Shown: positions 12,541 through 24,317, numbered from the stretch's first letter. The stretch is 64,000 nt of DNA from Mytilus galloprovincialis (GCF_965363235.1 NC_134845.1:23376524-23440523); one strand, 5' to 3'. Notes: generated from the sequence alone by a model not told the origin. A program made the numbers and translations.

Positions 12541-13718
12541 TTTAATTGAAATAAATAAAAGCAACAAGAAACTTGATGAGCAACAGGTAAATCTTCATTT
12601 ATGGGTTCCCCTCGTTCATAGGTAATTACCCTGGGGAACATATACCCAAGTTATTACTGAATTTTCTTGGTCACTGTTATCAAACAGGAAGTGTTTGTTT
12701 TAGATGTCTTTATTAGGTGGAGTGTTTTTATTGAAAGTAAAACTGATATAAATTTATAACCGTTGTTTTCCGAATTTAAATATTCAAACAGTAAGAAAAT
12801 TGGGAATGTGAATCTTGTTAATATAATACTGTTATTATAAAATGTTATCATTTGTTTTCAAAACTTAGCTACATTTTTTAGTTTTGACCATAATTTACAC
12901 AATCATCTAGCATTAAGTAACAGAAACGTGAATAGGAAATCTCACAGATTTTTATGAAATTATGCCAGAAATTTTAGGATGTGAATTTTAAAAAATCGTA
13001 TTTGTTATTTGTATACGTTTGAATGTATTGCAAGTTTAGAATTCATTTGCAGTCTCTCGTGTTCTAGCTGTATGCAAAGTTTCATAAAAAAAATTCCGAG
13101 AGATCACCCTTTTACGTACCTGTTATCTTAACTGTTAATCAGATTGTAAAAATCGTTCGTACTACCGAAGGTGCTCTTCCCATTCATCACGGGTCTCATT
13201 AGGTTTATTCAGAGAAACAATCGTGAAAGAATATTTAACGGAGGATAAGTATTGCGAGACGATCGTGAAATCTCCTTCTACGACATACATAGAAATCTCT
13301 CCATAAACATATGCATAAATACTCACTTAAATTACAAATAAGAGCAAACATACGGTATGGGAATTATGAAATATATAATGAATAAAAAAAGAATCATTAT
13401 ACAAGAATACGACGAAATCTAGAAATATGAGACTCTGAACTTTATAAATTCATATTGCACATAGTTCATACTTCACAGAAACACTTCAATTATTAATGTA
13501 AACCCGTTGATAAACACAACATCAATTAATGGTCGAATATATCCATTAGTTTGTCTTAGTACTATTATTTGACTGAAAATTGCTGAATTCTAATTGCGAT
13601 AGCTAATGGAATAAATGTAAATACAATTCATTTTATTTCTTGAGTGTTCGTCTTATAAAAGATTAAAGAGTATAGTTGATATGTTTACAGCCGAATTCAT
13701 TGAGTGTGTAGAGAAATG

Positions 13719-13874
13719 TAGGATCCTTGGTTAGCTTGCTTGTTAGCTGAACCGTGAAGTCATTTTAGGTAAGGTATACTTCCATCCTTTCCTATTCTAA
13801 AAAGAGGGTAGTTTATCTAACGTAATAATTACTTCATGGTTCAGCTAACAAAGCAAGCTAACCGAGGATTCTAC
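13719..13874. repeat. Inverted-repeat hairpin (MITE-like)
   Basis: Arms of about 43 bp face each other: 13719-13761, starting gtaggatccttggttagctt, and 13831-13874, whose reverse complement starts gtagaatcctcggttagctt. The spacer is about 70 bp. Arms differ at only a few positions. No open frame lies inside. It is probably a small non-autonomous DNA transposon. I could not see a clear target duplication. Confidence 0.75.
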
Positions 13875-14124
13875 CTTTCCCTTCACCCTCAATGAAATCG
13901 GATGTAAGCAGTTTGTCTTTTTTCCATTAATAAGTAATAAAAATGAAAATTTGCTTTCAGCTAAGATGCATCATATATGCTATGTATGTTATTTTATCTC
14001 TAAAGGGAAACTACACTTTTACCTCCCCTTAGCTTTAGATAAATGACACTATGATAAAATTTAGAAATGCTTGTTATTATGAGGCTCTAATAATCATCCT
14101 TCTAATTTTGGAAAGAGCTATCTA

Positions 14125-14300
14125 AATTGAGGCAACAGTAGTATACCACTGTTGAAAAATCATAAATCGATTAAGAGAAAACAAATCCGGATTACAAATT
14201 ATAACCGAGGGAACCACATAAACTATAAGAAGAAAAGCACACGAGAGAACAGAAACACTGAAGTTGCACAAAAAACAAAAGCCAATGCAACATACATAAA
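14125..14300 (-). repeat. Family F repeat, partial
   Basis: The words aggcaacagtagtatacc and cataaatcgattaagagaa match the family F copies at 7.2 kb and 55.0 kb in the same orientation. It is truncated before the part with the gttgaacctggtt mark. Confidence 0.65.
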
Positions 14301-14928
14301 AACAAACTATAAATAATAACTACCTTATTCTTGAATTGGTAAAAAATTGTTCTTAGAAAGTAAAGACAGGATGCAGCGTATCTGTCATTCGTTGACATCT
14401 ATTGTTATCTGGTAAAGTAACATTTTGTTGATTTAAAAGAAATACAACCTATGCACAACACCGTTCTGAAGACTTTTACCAATTATTTTTATAACTCAGT
14501 CCCTACACTTTCATCTGAATATGAGATTGTTTAGATAATTAAATGTGTTAAATCAAGTATAAGCTTACATTAATAATCAGTGCTCTTTAAATTCATACTG
14601 TATTTGGTCATTGTAACTTCTTCTGATTCGATAGTTCTTTTTACTTCTTTTGTAGACGAAACGCGCGTCTGACGTTCAAAATTTCTATTCTAGTATCTAT
14701 GAGAAGTGTATTTGCAGATGAACGAAATTACAGAATGATTATACGTTCTGCTATCTTTTTTATAAGGAGGAGCACATACAATTATGTACAATTGTTATAT
14801 ATAACTAGAAAATAAAATTGATACATTAGTTAAGTATTAATTTACCAATCTATACTTGCTAAAGAAAGGTACCGATGTTCATGTCGAATTTTTTTTTATT
14901 TCTTTCAGAATTATCTGTATCTATATTG

Positions 14929-15924
14929 TTATTTTGTTTCTTTATTACCAAACCGCCATTTCAAAGAAGCAAGGAGTCTGAAATTTTGTCTAAATCGATT
15001 ATCGAATAGAGCATATATTATAGGATTTGCTACATGATTAATCATATAACACCTCTCAGCAATTCGTAACACAGAATATTCCATTTCGTTCAAATCTTTT
15101 TCATCGAACCAATGTTTAGCAATTTTTAAAAGAAATAGAGGGAGATAACTCAGTGCAAACACAACTGATATTGTAAATGCAATCTTTGTCATTTTATCTA
15201 TCAGTGGAACGTTTTGGCCAGGTTCGGCAGTATATACACGCAGTCGTGTTTGTCGTCGTTGGTAAACTTTCTTTCCTATGAGGGAATACAGAACAAACAA
15301 GATAACCGTATACACAAAAAACATACATACATTAAAAAGACTGTAAGCGATTGAATATTTTGAGGGGTCAGATGCAGTCACCGGACATGTGTGTCCTGTA
15401 ATGTTCCGCTCTAAATTCACATGTTCAACTTCGATCAAAACTGCCTGTGGCCATGATAGTATGATTCCTATTATAAAACATGCAGATATGAAATAATAAA
15501 CATTCTGAAGAGAAATTTGATTCTTCAAAGGAAGACAAATCTGTCTGAATCTGTGTAGTGAAAGTAACATCACTAAATGTGTAGAATACATAATTCCAAA
15601 AATCAGCACTGCTGTGAACGTTTTACACACCCACTGTCCTTTAAATGTATAGTAGTGAACGATACGGGCTACATGGAATGGAATTCCAATGACACAAAAT
15701 ATCAGATCAGCAATGGCCAAGTTTATTATTAGAGATCTGTATACTGATTTGGCATATTTATTCCAATATATAATCAATACGGTTAAATTTCCTGGCACTC
15801 CAACAATTAACAAAATACAAAGAAATACTATTGGTGCGACAAAACGACCAATGTGTTCCTCGTTTATGTGTTCAAGTGTAAAGTCAATTAAAGTTGCGTT
15901 CATATTGGATACATAAGATACCAT
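14929..15924 (-). CDS. Class A (rhodopsin-like) GPCR
   Basis: Third GPCR of the cluster, 331 residues, one coding exon. I use the ATG at 15922-15924. A second in-frame ATG seven codons on, before an N-glycosylation site (Asn-Ala-Thr), would also serve. It carries the same family marks as the copy at 9.3 kb: GVPGN in TM1, LAIADL in TM2, WVCK before TM3, HRF in place of DRY, ALSYLP in TM6, and NPIIY in TM7. A Trp precedes the Pro-Gln-Ala of TM4, where the 9.3 kb copy has Phe. The C-terminal tail is shorter than in the other copies and lacks the His/Thr-rich end. A peptide-type ligand is my guess from the TM4 and loop-2 pattern. No downstream pathway can be named. Confidence 0.9.
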   Translation of the reverse strand: MVSYVSNMNATLIDFTLEHINEEHIGRFVAPIVFLCILLIVGVPGNLTVLIIYWNKYAKSVYRSLIINLAIADLIFCVIGIPFHVARIVHYYTFKGQWVCKTFTAVLIFGIMYSTHLVMLLSLHRFRQICLPLKNQISLQNVYYFISACFIIGIILSWPQAVLIEVEHVNLERNITGHTCPVTASDPSKYSIAYSLFNVCMFFVYTVILFVLYSLIGKKVYQRRQTRLRVYTAEPGQNVPLIDKMTKIAFTISVVFALSYLPLFLLKIAKHWFDEKDLNEMEYSVLRIAERCYMINHVANPIIYALFDNRFRQNFRLLASLKWRFGNKETK

Positions 15925-16484
15925 TTGTTAAATCCATGCGTTATTTCCAAAAGCATGCGTCTTATGTAAGTTTGATATCCTGTGTAAGATTATGGATAAT
16001 GAACATCAGGACACATAATTTCATTGTGATGTGGTATTGCAATGGGATTTTCTCTAGTCACCAGTCCTTTTATAGTGTTTATTTTAGTTTTATATAACGC
16101 TATAAACTACAAAATTAACTTACATCGGTTTTGTACATGAAGTTGTAAATCTTTTTTAAAGGTATTTAAAGGTATTTAAAGGTACTGACCGAGTAAAATG
16201 TTGTCATATTGTTTATTGATACACCTTTGTCTTATACACAGGAGTTATACTATGAGAAAGACAGTTGGTTAAATCAACAATATTATCTTTTTCATGGTAT
16301 TTATTAGGGACAAATGTTTTTATTATATAAGGTGCTTATCTAAAACTTAAACCATTCGGAATTTCTTTCTTTTCGTATTTTCTCCTTTTGTACAATAACC
16401 CGCTATTATTTATTTGGATATGTCATTTTTTCTTATTAGCATTAAAATAATTAATTGAATAATGATAATAGATTAATATCAGAA

Positions 16485-16575
16485 TATGTGGTTTGATTGC
16501 CAATGACATAACTCTCCATGGGAGACAACATGACGTAGATGTTAGCTGCTAAAGGTCATAGTACGGGCCTCGAAA
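16485..16575 (-). repeat. RT-element 3' tail fragment, inverted
   Basis: The order tgtggtttgattgccaatga, catagtacgggcctcg on the plus strand is the diverged reverse complement of the element tail seen at 30.9-31.06 kb. Confidence 0.55.
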
Positions 16576-17789
16576 CCCCAATCAAATAGTAACATAGCAT
16601 GGTATTAAAAGACATGAAATTTTTTCTTTAACAAAAATAATCAGATTTATGTACAAATTTATTAACAAAATACAGATATACAGCAACAAACGTTGACCGA
16701 AAGCTGCTAATATCTATGTCATTTTAATTTACATAAACACAAACGGCTGAGGTGAATATCAGTATTATTTAAAACACACATTAATCGAAACAAACGACAG
16801 TATTTGTTTACAATTTATAAGAGAGTAAATAGACAAATAAATGTAATAACAATTATTTCCTTAACCAATTGTTACATTACATCATAGTTATAGCACACGA
16901 CGTTTTTAGAGGTAAACATACTTATTTCCGTAGATGATTATTCGCATCTATTCAAATCCTATACATAAAGAAAAACCTACTAACTTCTATCAAAACTGAA
17001 TAATATAATATTATTTCTCTGAGAAAATCATACCTGCTCATTTTTATACTTATATAGTATCTTTTGACAATTTGCTTATTTTAATTTTTTATAGTTTTTT
17101 TTATTGATGTTATATTAAAAAGATTTTTGTATATTCAGTTGTGTGCGTTTTATTTTTTGTTCCTGAATCATTTTTTTTAAAAAACATCATTTTACGGCAC
17201 AACAATGTCCAATTATTATTCTTAGGTTTAACCCATGTTTTCACTAGCCAATGAAAAAATAAAAAAAGTATAGTCATATGATAAAAAGATACGGTAAGCG
17301 GATTATGTATTCTGATACATTAGTAGAGTACGTACTTGTTCACTAGTTAACATTCCAATAAGTACGCTAAAGATAGATAAGCCACATACATGCAGATCTT
17401 AAAAATAGATCTTCAATCTTAAAATACTATTAAATCAACAATGATATATAACTCGGTCAATACTTGGTCAAGTACATAAAAATAAGAACAACAGTTAGAA
17501 AAAGAATATTTGAATTTATAGTCATATAGACAAATCGATTGTACCTGATAGCAAATTAAGACTTGTGGTAAATTGTATATTTAACTAAGTTTATGACGTA
17601 TAATATATTTTAAAATTGCTAGTTTTGATTTATCCCGTTTAAAGGGAGTTAATCAAATTTGAAACATGATCGCCATGTACTTTATAAGAGAAAAGATACG
17701 ATTGTTTAACTTCATGAAGTCAATTTGCATTAGTACTAAGGAACAAACATCATTTGAAATCTTTATTTAATATATTAAAGCTTTCTGAT

Positions 17790-18640
17790 CTCAACTGATG
17801 TCGCTTTTCTGAGTTTTAGGGCTGCCACATTCGAAACGTTTTAACGACTAGTTATATGACGTTCGTTCATTTACCAGGAGTCTTTTTAAAAAACACACAA
17901 ACAGATGTTTTACCAATATATGTACGCACGTCATAACTATATATATGTAAAATGTTGGTAATCAAAATTCATAATTTAAAAAGGAAGAATATACAAAGGG
18001 TGGTTGTACAAAGGAGTGAATATTAAAAGTCTGGGTATGTGGCATTTTTCCAAACAATTCTTGACGACGCCAGGGCTGCAAATAAATGCTGCATACAATG
18101 AAATGCAACACTCACTATTTATTGGTTTGACAGGTATAACTACCCTTTGTAACAAACTTATGTTTGCAGGGAGGCTTCATATGATTGACAGCACCTTAAT
18201 TACCATTTGAAATCATAATTTTATATCTCAAAACTGTCAAATCCTTTTTAAGCAGAACTTCGATTTACTTCGCTTTTCTGCGTTTCCAGGATGCATCATC
18301 GGACCCAATTACACGACTAATCATATGACTGTCATTCATTTACAAGGCATCTCAAAAAGATGCAAAAAAAAGTTTTACCATTTCTCTATATAGCTATAAT
18401 CATAACTATATATGTCTTATTTCCTAACACCCACACCAATTCGATAAAGTAAGAAGATAACGAGCGTATGTTGTACAATTTAGTGAATATTGAAAGTCTT
18501 GGCATTTAGAATTTGTTCCAACAAATCGTGAAGATCTCGGACTTGCAAAAAAATGCTGCATACACACAAATTCAACAATCACTCACTTTACTGGTATGAC
18601 ATGTACCATGTGTTGCAATATGTATTGTCAGGCTGCAAAC
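17790..18640. repeat. Diverged direct duplication, unit about 430 bp
   Basis: Two units, about 17790-18190 and 18240-18640, keep the same landmarks in the same order: cgcttttctg, then attcatttac, ataactatatatg, gtgaatatt-aaagtct, aaatgctgcataca, then ctcac-ttta. Divergence is high in the rest. On the minus strand each unit ends in a GTGAGT that could be a 5' splice site, preceded by a short frame with two cysteines. This might be an exon relic, but it is too weak to call as a gene. Confidence 0.6.
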
Positions 18641-19406
18641 ACATTGTGTATGCTTAAGTGCACAGAAAGATGACGATATCGAACAACCATTCCTCAAACA
18701 TATGAGAATGACCATCGTAGTGTCTATAACTATAAAGATTGGTTTGTAAGAACTAGATTTTAACCCTGTCCAATATAGAATGAAACTAAATACTTTGACA
18801 AAAATAAAACAAGCCGGAAAATAAGACGTTTTAAATTGATAATACATTTTCGCGCGAGCTTCGCAAATTGCGATACCGACTATTCCGTCAGGAAATAATG
18901 ATCTTGCTTACATGTACCACCTTCCTTCGCACTATAATTATAAATAGTTGTTCACTATGGCAGATCGGAATTACTGCCTATCACTTTGATCGAAAGACAG
19001 GTTGGTGTAAGGAAAAGACATCAGCCGTGTATCATTTTGAATACGATAATGAAAACGATTGACGAAGGCTATTTGTTAAGCCCAAATATTTGTCAACAAG
19101 ATTTTATAACACCATCTTCGAATATTACTATGAGTCATGACCGTCTTGGGTTTGTTTGTTAGACATGAACAACGAAAATAACAGGGATTGATGGTTTGGT
19201 GTCTTAGTTTTTGAAGGTTTTCTTGAATCTGTACTGATTATACCCCTATCCACAACAAGCAGTTCTTGGCGAGGATTAAGTTGTTTAATCCGTCTAATTT
19301 TTTTATAACTTTCAGGCAAAAACCCTAATTTATCCATTACTAAAATCAGGAATTCAACTTAAGTATTAGTTAGTTAGATAAACTATTGGAATCCAGTAAT
19401 GAAAGT

Positions 19407-20006
19407 TTATTTAAAAAAATCTAACTGAAGTTCCATCATCAGGAATATAGCACATAAAAGTAACATACATTGACCAGTTAGATCGCATATGATAACTCCT
19501 CTGGTACATGCTTTAGTACTAGTTTCATCTTCATTTTCGTCATTTATGCATTCACAGCAACAGTATCTAATACACAACGTTTTAATTCTAAATAGCCACA
19601 TCAGTCGTATAATTTGAATTACTGTCTCCGCTATCGCATATCCTGCCTTGATAACCTGTACATTAGAAATCAACTCGGATGTTTTTACAGCCACAATTAT
19701 TGCAAGAATAATTTGAGGAAAGTCTTCAAGCCACGTTGAAATCAATGAAAGTAAATAAAGGACTGATGAATCTTCTTTCCCCTTCCAGACACAATAAATC
19801 TTTATCATTATGCTGATAACGCATGTCACTGTTCCAAAAATCGCAAAAGCAAGAATTGCAGTGTGTAGGTCTTTAGCAGTCTGTATAGATTCTTGTTTTG
19901 TTGCAACAACCTCTGCGTAAAAGTCCCAATCTAATACTAGATCGACTATCTCAAATGCGATCCATACGGAAATTCGACAACACTTCCAGACACAAGCAGA
20001 TGGCAT
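19407..20006 (-). CDS. Small multi-pass membrane protein, copy A
   Basis: A 199-residue protein with four or five hydrophobic segments (about 12-34, 48-74, 84-107, 115-140 and 170-195). I do not recognise a named family. The acidic DLVLDWDF in segment 1 (22-29) and EDFPQIIL in segment 3 (94-101) recall the pattern of XK-related scramblase proteins (an acidic first helix and a Pro-Gln in a later helix), but this protein is half their size. A cysteine cluster and an acidic loop (YCCCECINDENEDE) follow segment 4; the cysteines could be lipidated. I start at the ATG at 20004-20006. The open frame continues upstream, but a strong 3' splice site (tttctattacag) lies 13 bases before this ATG, and the paralogue at 23.7 kb has the same arrangement. 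Confidence 0.85.
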   Translation of the reverse strand: MPSACVWKCCRISVWIAFEIVDLVLDWDFYAEVVATKQESIQTAKDLHTAILAFAIFGTVTCVISIMIKIYCVWKGKEDSSVLYLLSLISTWLEDFPQIILAIIVAVKTSELISNVQVIKAGYAIAETVIQIIRLMWLFRIKTLCIRYCCCECINDENEDETSTKACTRGVIICDLTGQCMLLLCAIFLMMELQLDFFK

Positions 20007-20019
20007 TATGAAATAAGTC

Positions 20020-21193
20020 CTGTAATAGAAAGAAAGAAATATTATGTCCAACATTGTTTTAAATTTTACTGACTAAGTACTTTAAAGTTTTATTCAAGTT
20101 CACTCTTTATCATTTACCACATATTTCATCTTCCAAATGATGGAATTCCTTCATATGGTTAATGTGGAAACGAATTATTTCTTTATCTATACATTATCTT
20201 GCCTTGTGGTGACACTTACATTATACCTTTAATTGAACATCAACGCACTGTTTCGAGGACGTGTGATAGTAGACAAACAGGTAATTTTTATCCGAGGAAC
20301 AGGGCAAATGCACATCTATTATAAATTTATATACTTTTTTGTGTTATTCAAAAGAAACAACAAAGGTGCAACATTGACAACGGCTAGATCTTACATGAAA
20401 CTGTATATTTTTGTATCGCGTACTAGTATTCCAGACGTCTTTGTTTTGATCACACGAATAAGAGACTATCGTGAGTGAAGACAAGTCGTGCTCATTTTCC
20501 AAATTCTGATTTTGTTTTTATATATGTTTGCGAATTCCCTCTATTTTAACACTCTATATCCCACATGCTAAATGCTTAAGATGCTTATTTTTGGAACATG
20601 TAATAACAGTAGCAAAGGAAAACCTCTCCGCAATTCAACGAACTCTTTCAACAATACCCTGGTGGGTCCTTGGTTTTAAATGTCATGTCTCAAGAAACAA
20701 TTCTAGCCACTATCTTACATTAACTCACTATTTTATAGACTTTCGTCCTACATTTCGCCACGTTGACGTACCTAGCAGATTACTCCTGTGGTGATAATTA
20801 TGAATTGGCTCTCTTAGAATCCCGTTATGCATGATATTTTTTTTCCTCAGCACAGCACGTAAAAACAATTAAATAATTTTATGGGTAGATCTTTTTATCA
20901 ACTAACGCGTTTGTATAAACACGCTTATTCACCAGGACTTTTTATACTCTTCAATTTGCATACAAAACATTTAGATTTATATTTACTTAATGGCGGACAG
21001 TTTATATTTTAATGTTTTACACCACTTAAAGTATCGCTCGCCTTCATCAAGATAACATTACTATATTTACCGAAATAAAGCCAGACAAGGACATAAAAAA
21101 TATACACAATTTGCAATTATAACTGATTACAAATAAGATATAAAATGTGAGAAGAAGGACTCTATGAGAGACAAATAAAAAAATCAAACTTAC
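20020..21193 (-). other. 5' UTR intron of copy A
   Basis: An intron inferred from matching donor (gtaagtttgattt) and acceptor (tttctattacag) on the minus strand. It contains no recognised repeat. The plus-strand open frames at 20233-20478 and 20528-20794 have no domain and I do not call them genes. Confidence 0.65.
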
Positions 21194-21295
21194 CTGTTTT
21201 AAAACTTCTAAGCTTACGGAGTTATATTGAAGAGGTGCAGAGTCAGGTTCTGAGCAATGTATAGCAGTAATGTTATGTAACACTTATATAAGTAA
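21194..21295 (-). promoter_or_regulatory. Promoter and 5' UTR exon of copy A
   Basis: On the minus strand a TATA-like cttatataa complement (plus 21283-21291) is followed by about 70-90 bases that end at a consensus 5' splice site, aaacag|gtaagtttgattt (exon edge 21194). The intron would run to the 3' splice site at 20019/20020. The stretch from about 21430 to 21190 matches 26220-26000 upstream of copy B, including ggtgcag, tagcag and the words around atcacactttc, so promoter and first exon were duplicated with the gene. The transcription start is inferred at about 21255. Confidence 0.7.
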
Positions 21296-22439
21296 TATGT
21301 AAATCCCCACTCAAATTGAAACTTCTATTCATGTTTCAGGAAATTTTAAATCTATTTTTAAAGTTTACAGTAACTGTGTTTGACTTGATTCTATAAATCG
21401 ATCTAGCATCACACTTTCCATTAGAACAAAAATAATACGTGTATCAGTACGACATATAACATCTATTTGGAAATGATTAACACTCACACTTTATAAAACT
21501 TGAGAATATACAAATGGTGATGCATGCATTATACTCTTTAACCACTTTAAAATATGTACCAGTGTTGAAATTCGTTTAACGGTGAAGGTAATTCTTCCAC
21601 GTACCTCATCGTGGGGTTTGTTGATTATGGGATTACTTGATCCTCTTCATAGGGATTTAATAATTCTAGTCAAAATATTTCATGATTAAATATATGACTA
21701 GGAATGCATTTTTGATTAATTGATTACCTACGTAGGATAAACTAAGACATGTTTTGAATAATTGACGAAAACAATAACCGCTGTTAATAGTAAAAAATAG
21801 AATTTTGTCATATAAGACGTTTACTTTTTTTTCGCCTTGCTCCGATCTCCTCAATCTGTTCAATCGTATTTCGATCGTGTTCGTCCAGTTATGCATGTTA
21901 AAGTTTGTGTATTAATAATTTGCTAAAATTAAATGAAGATGTATTGAATGTCTTTGAGACAATATCTGACATATATAAAAAAAGTTTCCCGAAGCCACAC
22001 ACAACTGTACGCACTGACAGATCTAGATCCACTTCTGATGCATATTGTATTTTATCAATTATTATACGAATAGAAATTGTATGCATATATCATTTTTGTT
22101 ATGTCGAATAAAAGTATTGAAAAGTGTTGAGGGGCGGGTCATTAGAATTAATTTTAGGACCTCAAGTTAAAACTGGAAAAATATGGGAATTTTTTGTTTT
22201 CCTCTTAGGTTCTACTTCTGAAAGAAAAATAATTCTCTCGGTCAGATTGATATAAGAGTAAACGTATGTGTTTGTTATTGATGTGCATTGTTTAATCTTT
22301 AAGTTTTGATGAAAAGACTTTTGCATTTTGTTGTGTAATTACTTTTACTTATTGGATTAAGGCCCTTTCAGTGCTAACTGTCTATAGCTGTTTTGTTTCT
22401 GCTCGATTGAAGATCAAATATGTTTATCATTTTCTTCAA

Positions 22440-23075
22440 TTAACATCTAAACTTTCGTGATTGGGTTACATTGATATATCATCCAGAACAGAAAATCAAT
22501 GAAACAGACCCGGCTTCTTCGGCGTCCTTTTTAGACTATTATCTCGAATTTTATCATGTGAGGTCATCTCAGTGTACCAGGATCTTTGAAAAAGGAGGCT
22601 ATTGTAATTCTAAAACTACAAGTTTCCTGCATATAAGTACCAATATTCCATATGCATCTGCTGTTATCCATTTCCCAAATCCTTTGGTATTAAAAGATTT
22701 CAGCTGCTACTCGTGCAGAGTGTCGATGAACCAGGGTTATGTCAAAGAATTTCTTTTTTTTTCTTTTTTTTTTTAAATAAAACAATCACATTCATCTGCA
22801 GATTACAACTGATTGTTTAACAATATTCATTATCAACGTCCGAAATCATACATGATGGTCAATTTAAAAATATAAGCACTGACGTTGTTCATTTTCTTAA
22901 TAAATTGTTATGTTGGTTTTTTATATTTGTTAATGATTACATTTATTTTTTAGTTCAATTTTTGAACTTATACATCCCGTCATTGTGTTATAGTGCTATG
23001 TTCATTTTTTTGTATACTTATCTTTGTTTTTTGCTGATGTGCCTTGTCTGTACGCCATTTTGTTGAAATATTTGT
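22440..23075 (+). repeat. RT relic, second family
   Basis: The open frame at 22471-22776 contains a SASFLDYYLEFYHVRSSQCT-like stretch corresponding to the 'fixed Leu-Asp-Leu' region after the catalytic domain of bivalve reverse transcriptases. The same block lies at 60.7-61.3 kb, where the GIYISQLVRYSRACSSYSYF region is clearer. The trailing part matches that copy too (acatcccgtcattgtgt). It is fragmentary and old, of non-LTR or Penelope-like class. Confidence 0.6.
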
Positions 23076-23086
23076 TCATTTTTATA

Positions 23087-23335
23087 GTGATTAAGATAAA
23101 ACTACAAAATTGACCTTTTTACCTCTTTCTGGACATTTTTATTTTATTGAGATAATGAAAACGCAACACTGTGATTAAGATAAAACTACAGCATTGACCT
23201 TTTTACCTCTTTTTTGGACATTTTTATTTTTATTGAGATAATGAAAACGCAACACTGTGATTAAGATAAAACTACAGCATGGCCTTTTTACCACTTTAAT
23301 GGACATTTTTATTGAGATAATGAAAACGCAACACT
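23087..23335. repeat. Tandem repeat, 3 copies of about 84 bp
   Basis: Units begin with gtgattaagataaaactac at 23087, 23171 and 23257 and end with gagataatgaaaacgcaaca. Their lengths are about 84, 86 and 79 bp; the last lost part of a T-rich stretch. Similarity is high, so the expansion is recent. Confidence 0.9.
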
Positions 23336-23708
23336 TTTTTTTTGAAAATAACATTTTTATACAACATTATATTTTCTTTACAGGAATTGTTAACATAGTT
23401 AATAGTCTATCTCAAGATAAAAGTTATGAATTGTTTTGATATTGCCTCAATTTCTTTTTGTAATTTTGCAGGTTTAAATCACTAGACAAATATTGATATA
23501 ATGTCACTGCAATTAAATTCTTACTTTTGAGAAAGTACCTTCGTTTTTTTCTATGTTTTTAATCGTTTTTGTTGAATTTGCTGTTAACTCGATTTGTCTT
23601 TTACTGAACATAACCGATGAATTCAATGTAATACAAGCTCTGTATCTTTGATAACTTTTGATAAGTCACGTTCCCAGTACTATTGGCAAAATGACCAATA
23701 CCGTTTGA

Positions 23709-24317
23709 TTATTTGAAATAATCTATTTGAAGTTCAACCATAAGTATTATAGCACACAAAAGAATGATGACAACTCCAATTAGATCGAATATGATTGCTG
23801 TTTTGATCCATGACTTATTTGCATTCTCCTCATCAACATCATAGTCGTCGTCGTCATCTATGCAATCACAACAACAGTATTTAATACACATCTCCATAAT
23901 TCGAAATAGCCACATCGATCGCAGAATTAGAATAACTGCCTCAACAATCGCATATCCTGCTTTGATAACTTGTACATTATCAATTAACTCGGATGACTTG
24001 AAAGCCACAATCATTGCAAGGATGATTTGGGGAAAGTCTTCAAACCACGTCGAGATCAATGAAAGTATTACGAAAAATGTATCATCTGTTTTCCTCAAGA
24101 CACAAACTATCTTGACCAATATGCTGGCAACGCATGCACATGTTCCAAAAATGGCAAAAACAAGAATTGCAGTGTGTAGCTTTTTGGCAGTATTTATAGG
24201 TTCTTGTGTTGTGTTAACAACCTCTACGTAGAAGTCCCAATCCAAAACAAGATCTGTTATCTCTAATGCAAGCAAGAAAATAATTCCACATAACTTGCAA
24301 AAACAATCAGATGACAT
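23709..24317 (-). CDS. Small multi-pass membrane protein, copy B
   Basis: A 202-residue paralogue of the protein at 19407-20006, matching along its whole length. Shared marks are DLVLDWDFYVEVV in the first hydrophobic segment, STWFEDFPQIILAMIVA in the third, NVQVIKAGYAI before the fourth, and the cysteine cluster YCCCDC. The acidic loop after the cysteines is longer and nearly all Asp/Glu (IDDDDDYDVDEE), the main difference from copy A. I start at the ATG at 24315-24317. A pyrimidine tract with AG lies 13 bases upstream at the same offset as in copy A, and the 13 bases between are similar. The role is unknown. It is probably a membrane protein of plasma or internal membranes. Confidence 0.85.
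   Translation of the reverse strand: MSSDCFCKLCGIIFLLALEITDLVLDWDFYVEVVNTTQEPINTAKKLHTAILVFAIFGTCACVASILVKIVCVLRKTDDTFFVILSLISTWFEDFPQIILAMIVAFKSSELIDNVQVIKAGYAIVEAVILILRSMWLFRIMEMCIKYCCCDCIDDDDDYDVDEENANKSWIKTAIIFDLIGVVIILLCAIILMVELQIDYFK

Larger units (their letters stand above)
10334..14928. other. Intergenic between GPCR copies
   Basis: No gene is supported between the second and third GPCRs. The stretch contains repeat fragments at 11.1, 11.6, 11.9-12.5 and 14.1 kb and an inverted-repeat hairpin at 13.7-13.9 kb. The rest is AT-rich, with no recognised structure. Confidence 0.6.
15925..19406. other. Intergenic with tandem duplication
   Basis: No gene is supported. At 16156-16185 a 10-bp unit (tttaaaggta) is repeated three times. 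A reverse-transcriptase tail fragment lies at 16.49-16.58 kb (minus), and a 450-bp direct duplication at 17.8-18.6 kb. The open frames at 18572-18847 and 19128-19337 have no recognised domain. Confidence 0.55.
21296..23708. other. Intergenic between copies A and B
   Basis: Beyond the duplicated promoter (to about 21430) I see no gene. A reverse-transcriptase relic (22.44-23.07 kb) and a triple 84-bp repeat (23.09-23.34 kb) fill the second half. Confidence 0.55.

Noticed and set aside
20007-20054. Upstream ATG extending membrane-protein copy A by 16 residues
   Set aside because: A strong 3' splice site lies between it and the conserved ATG, and the paralogue has unrelated sequence upstream of the same point.
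22471-22776. 101-residue open frame as a host gene
   Set aside because: It matches a reverse-transcriptase relic also present at 60.7 kb.
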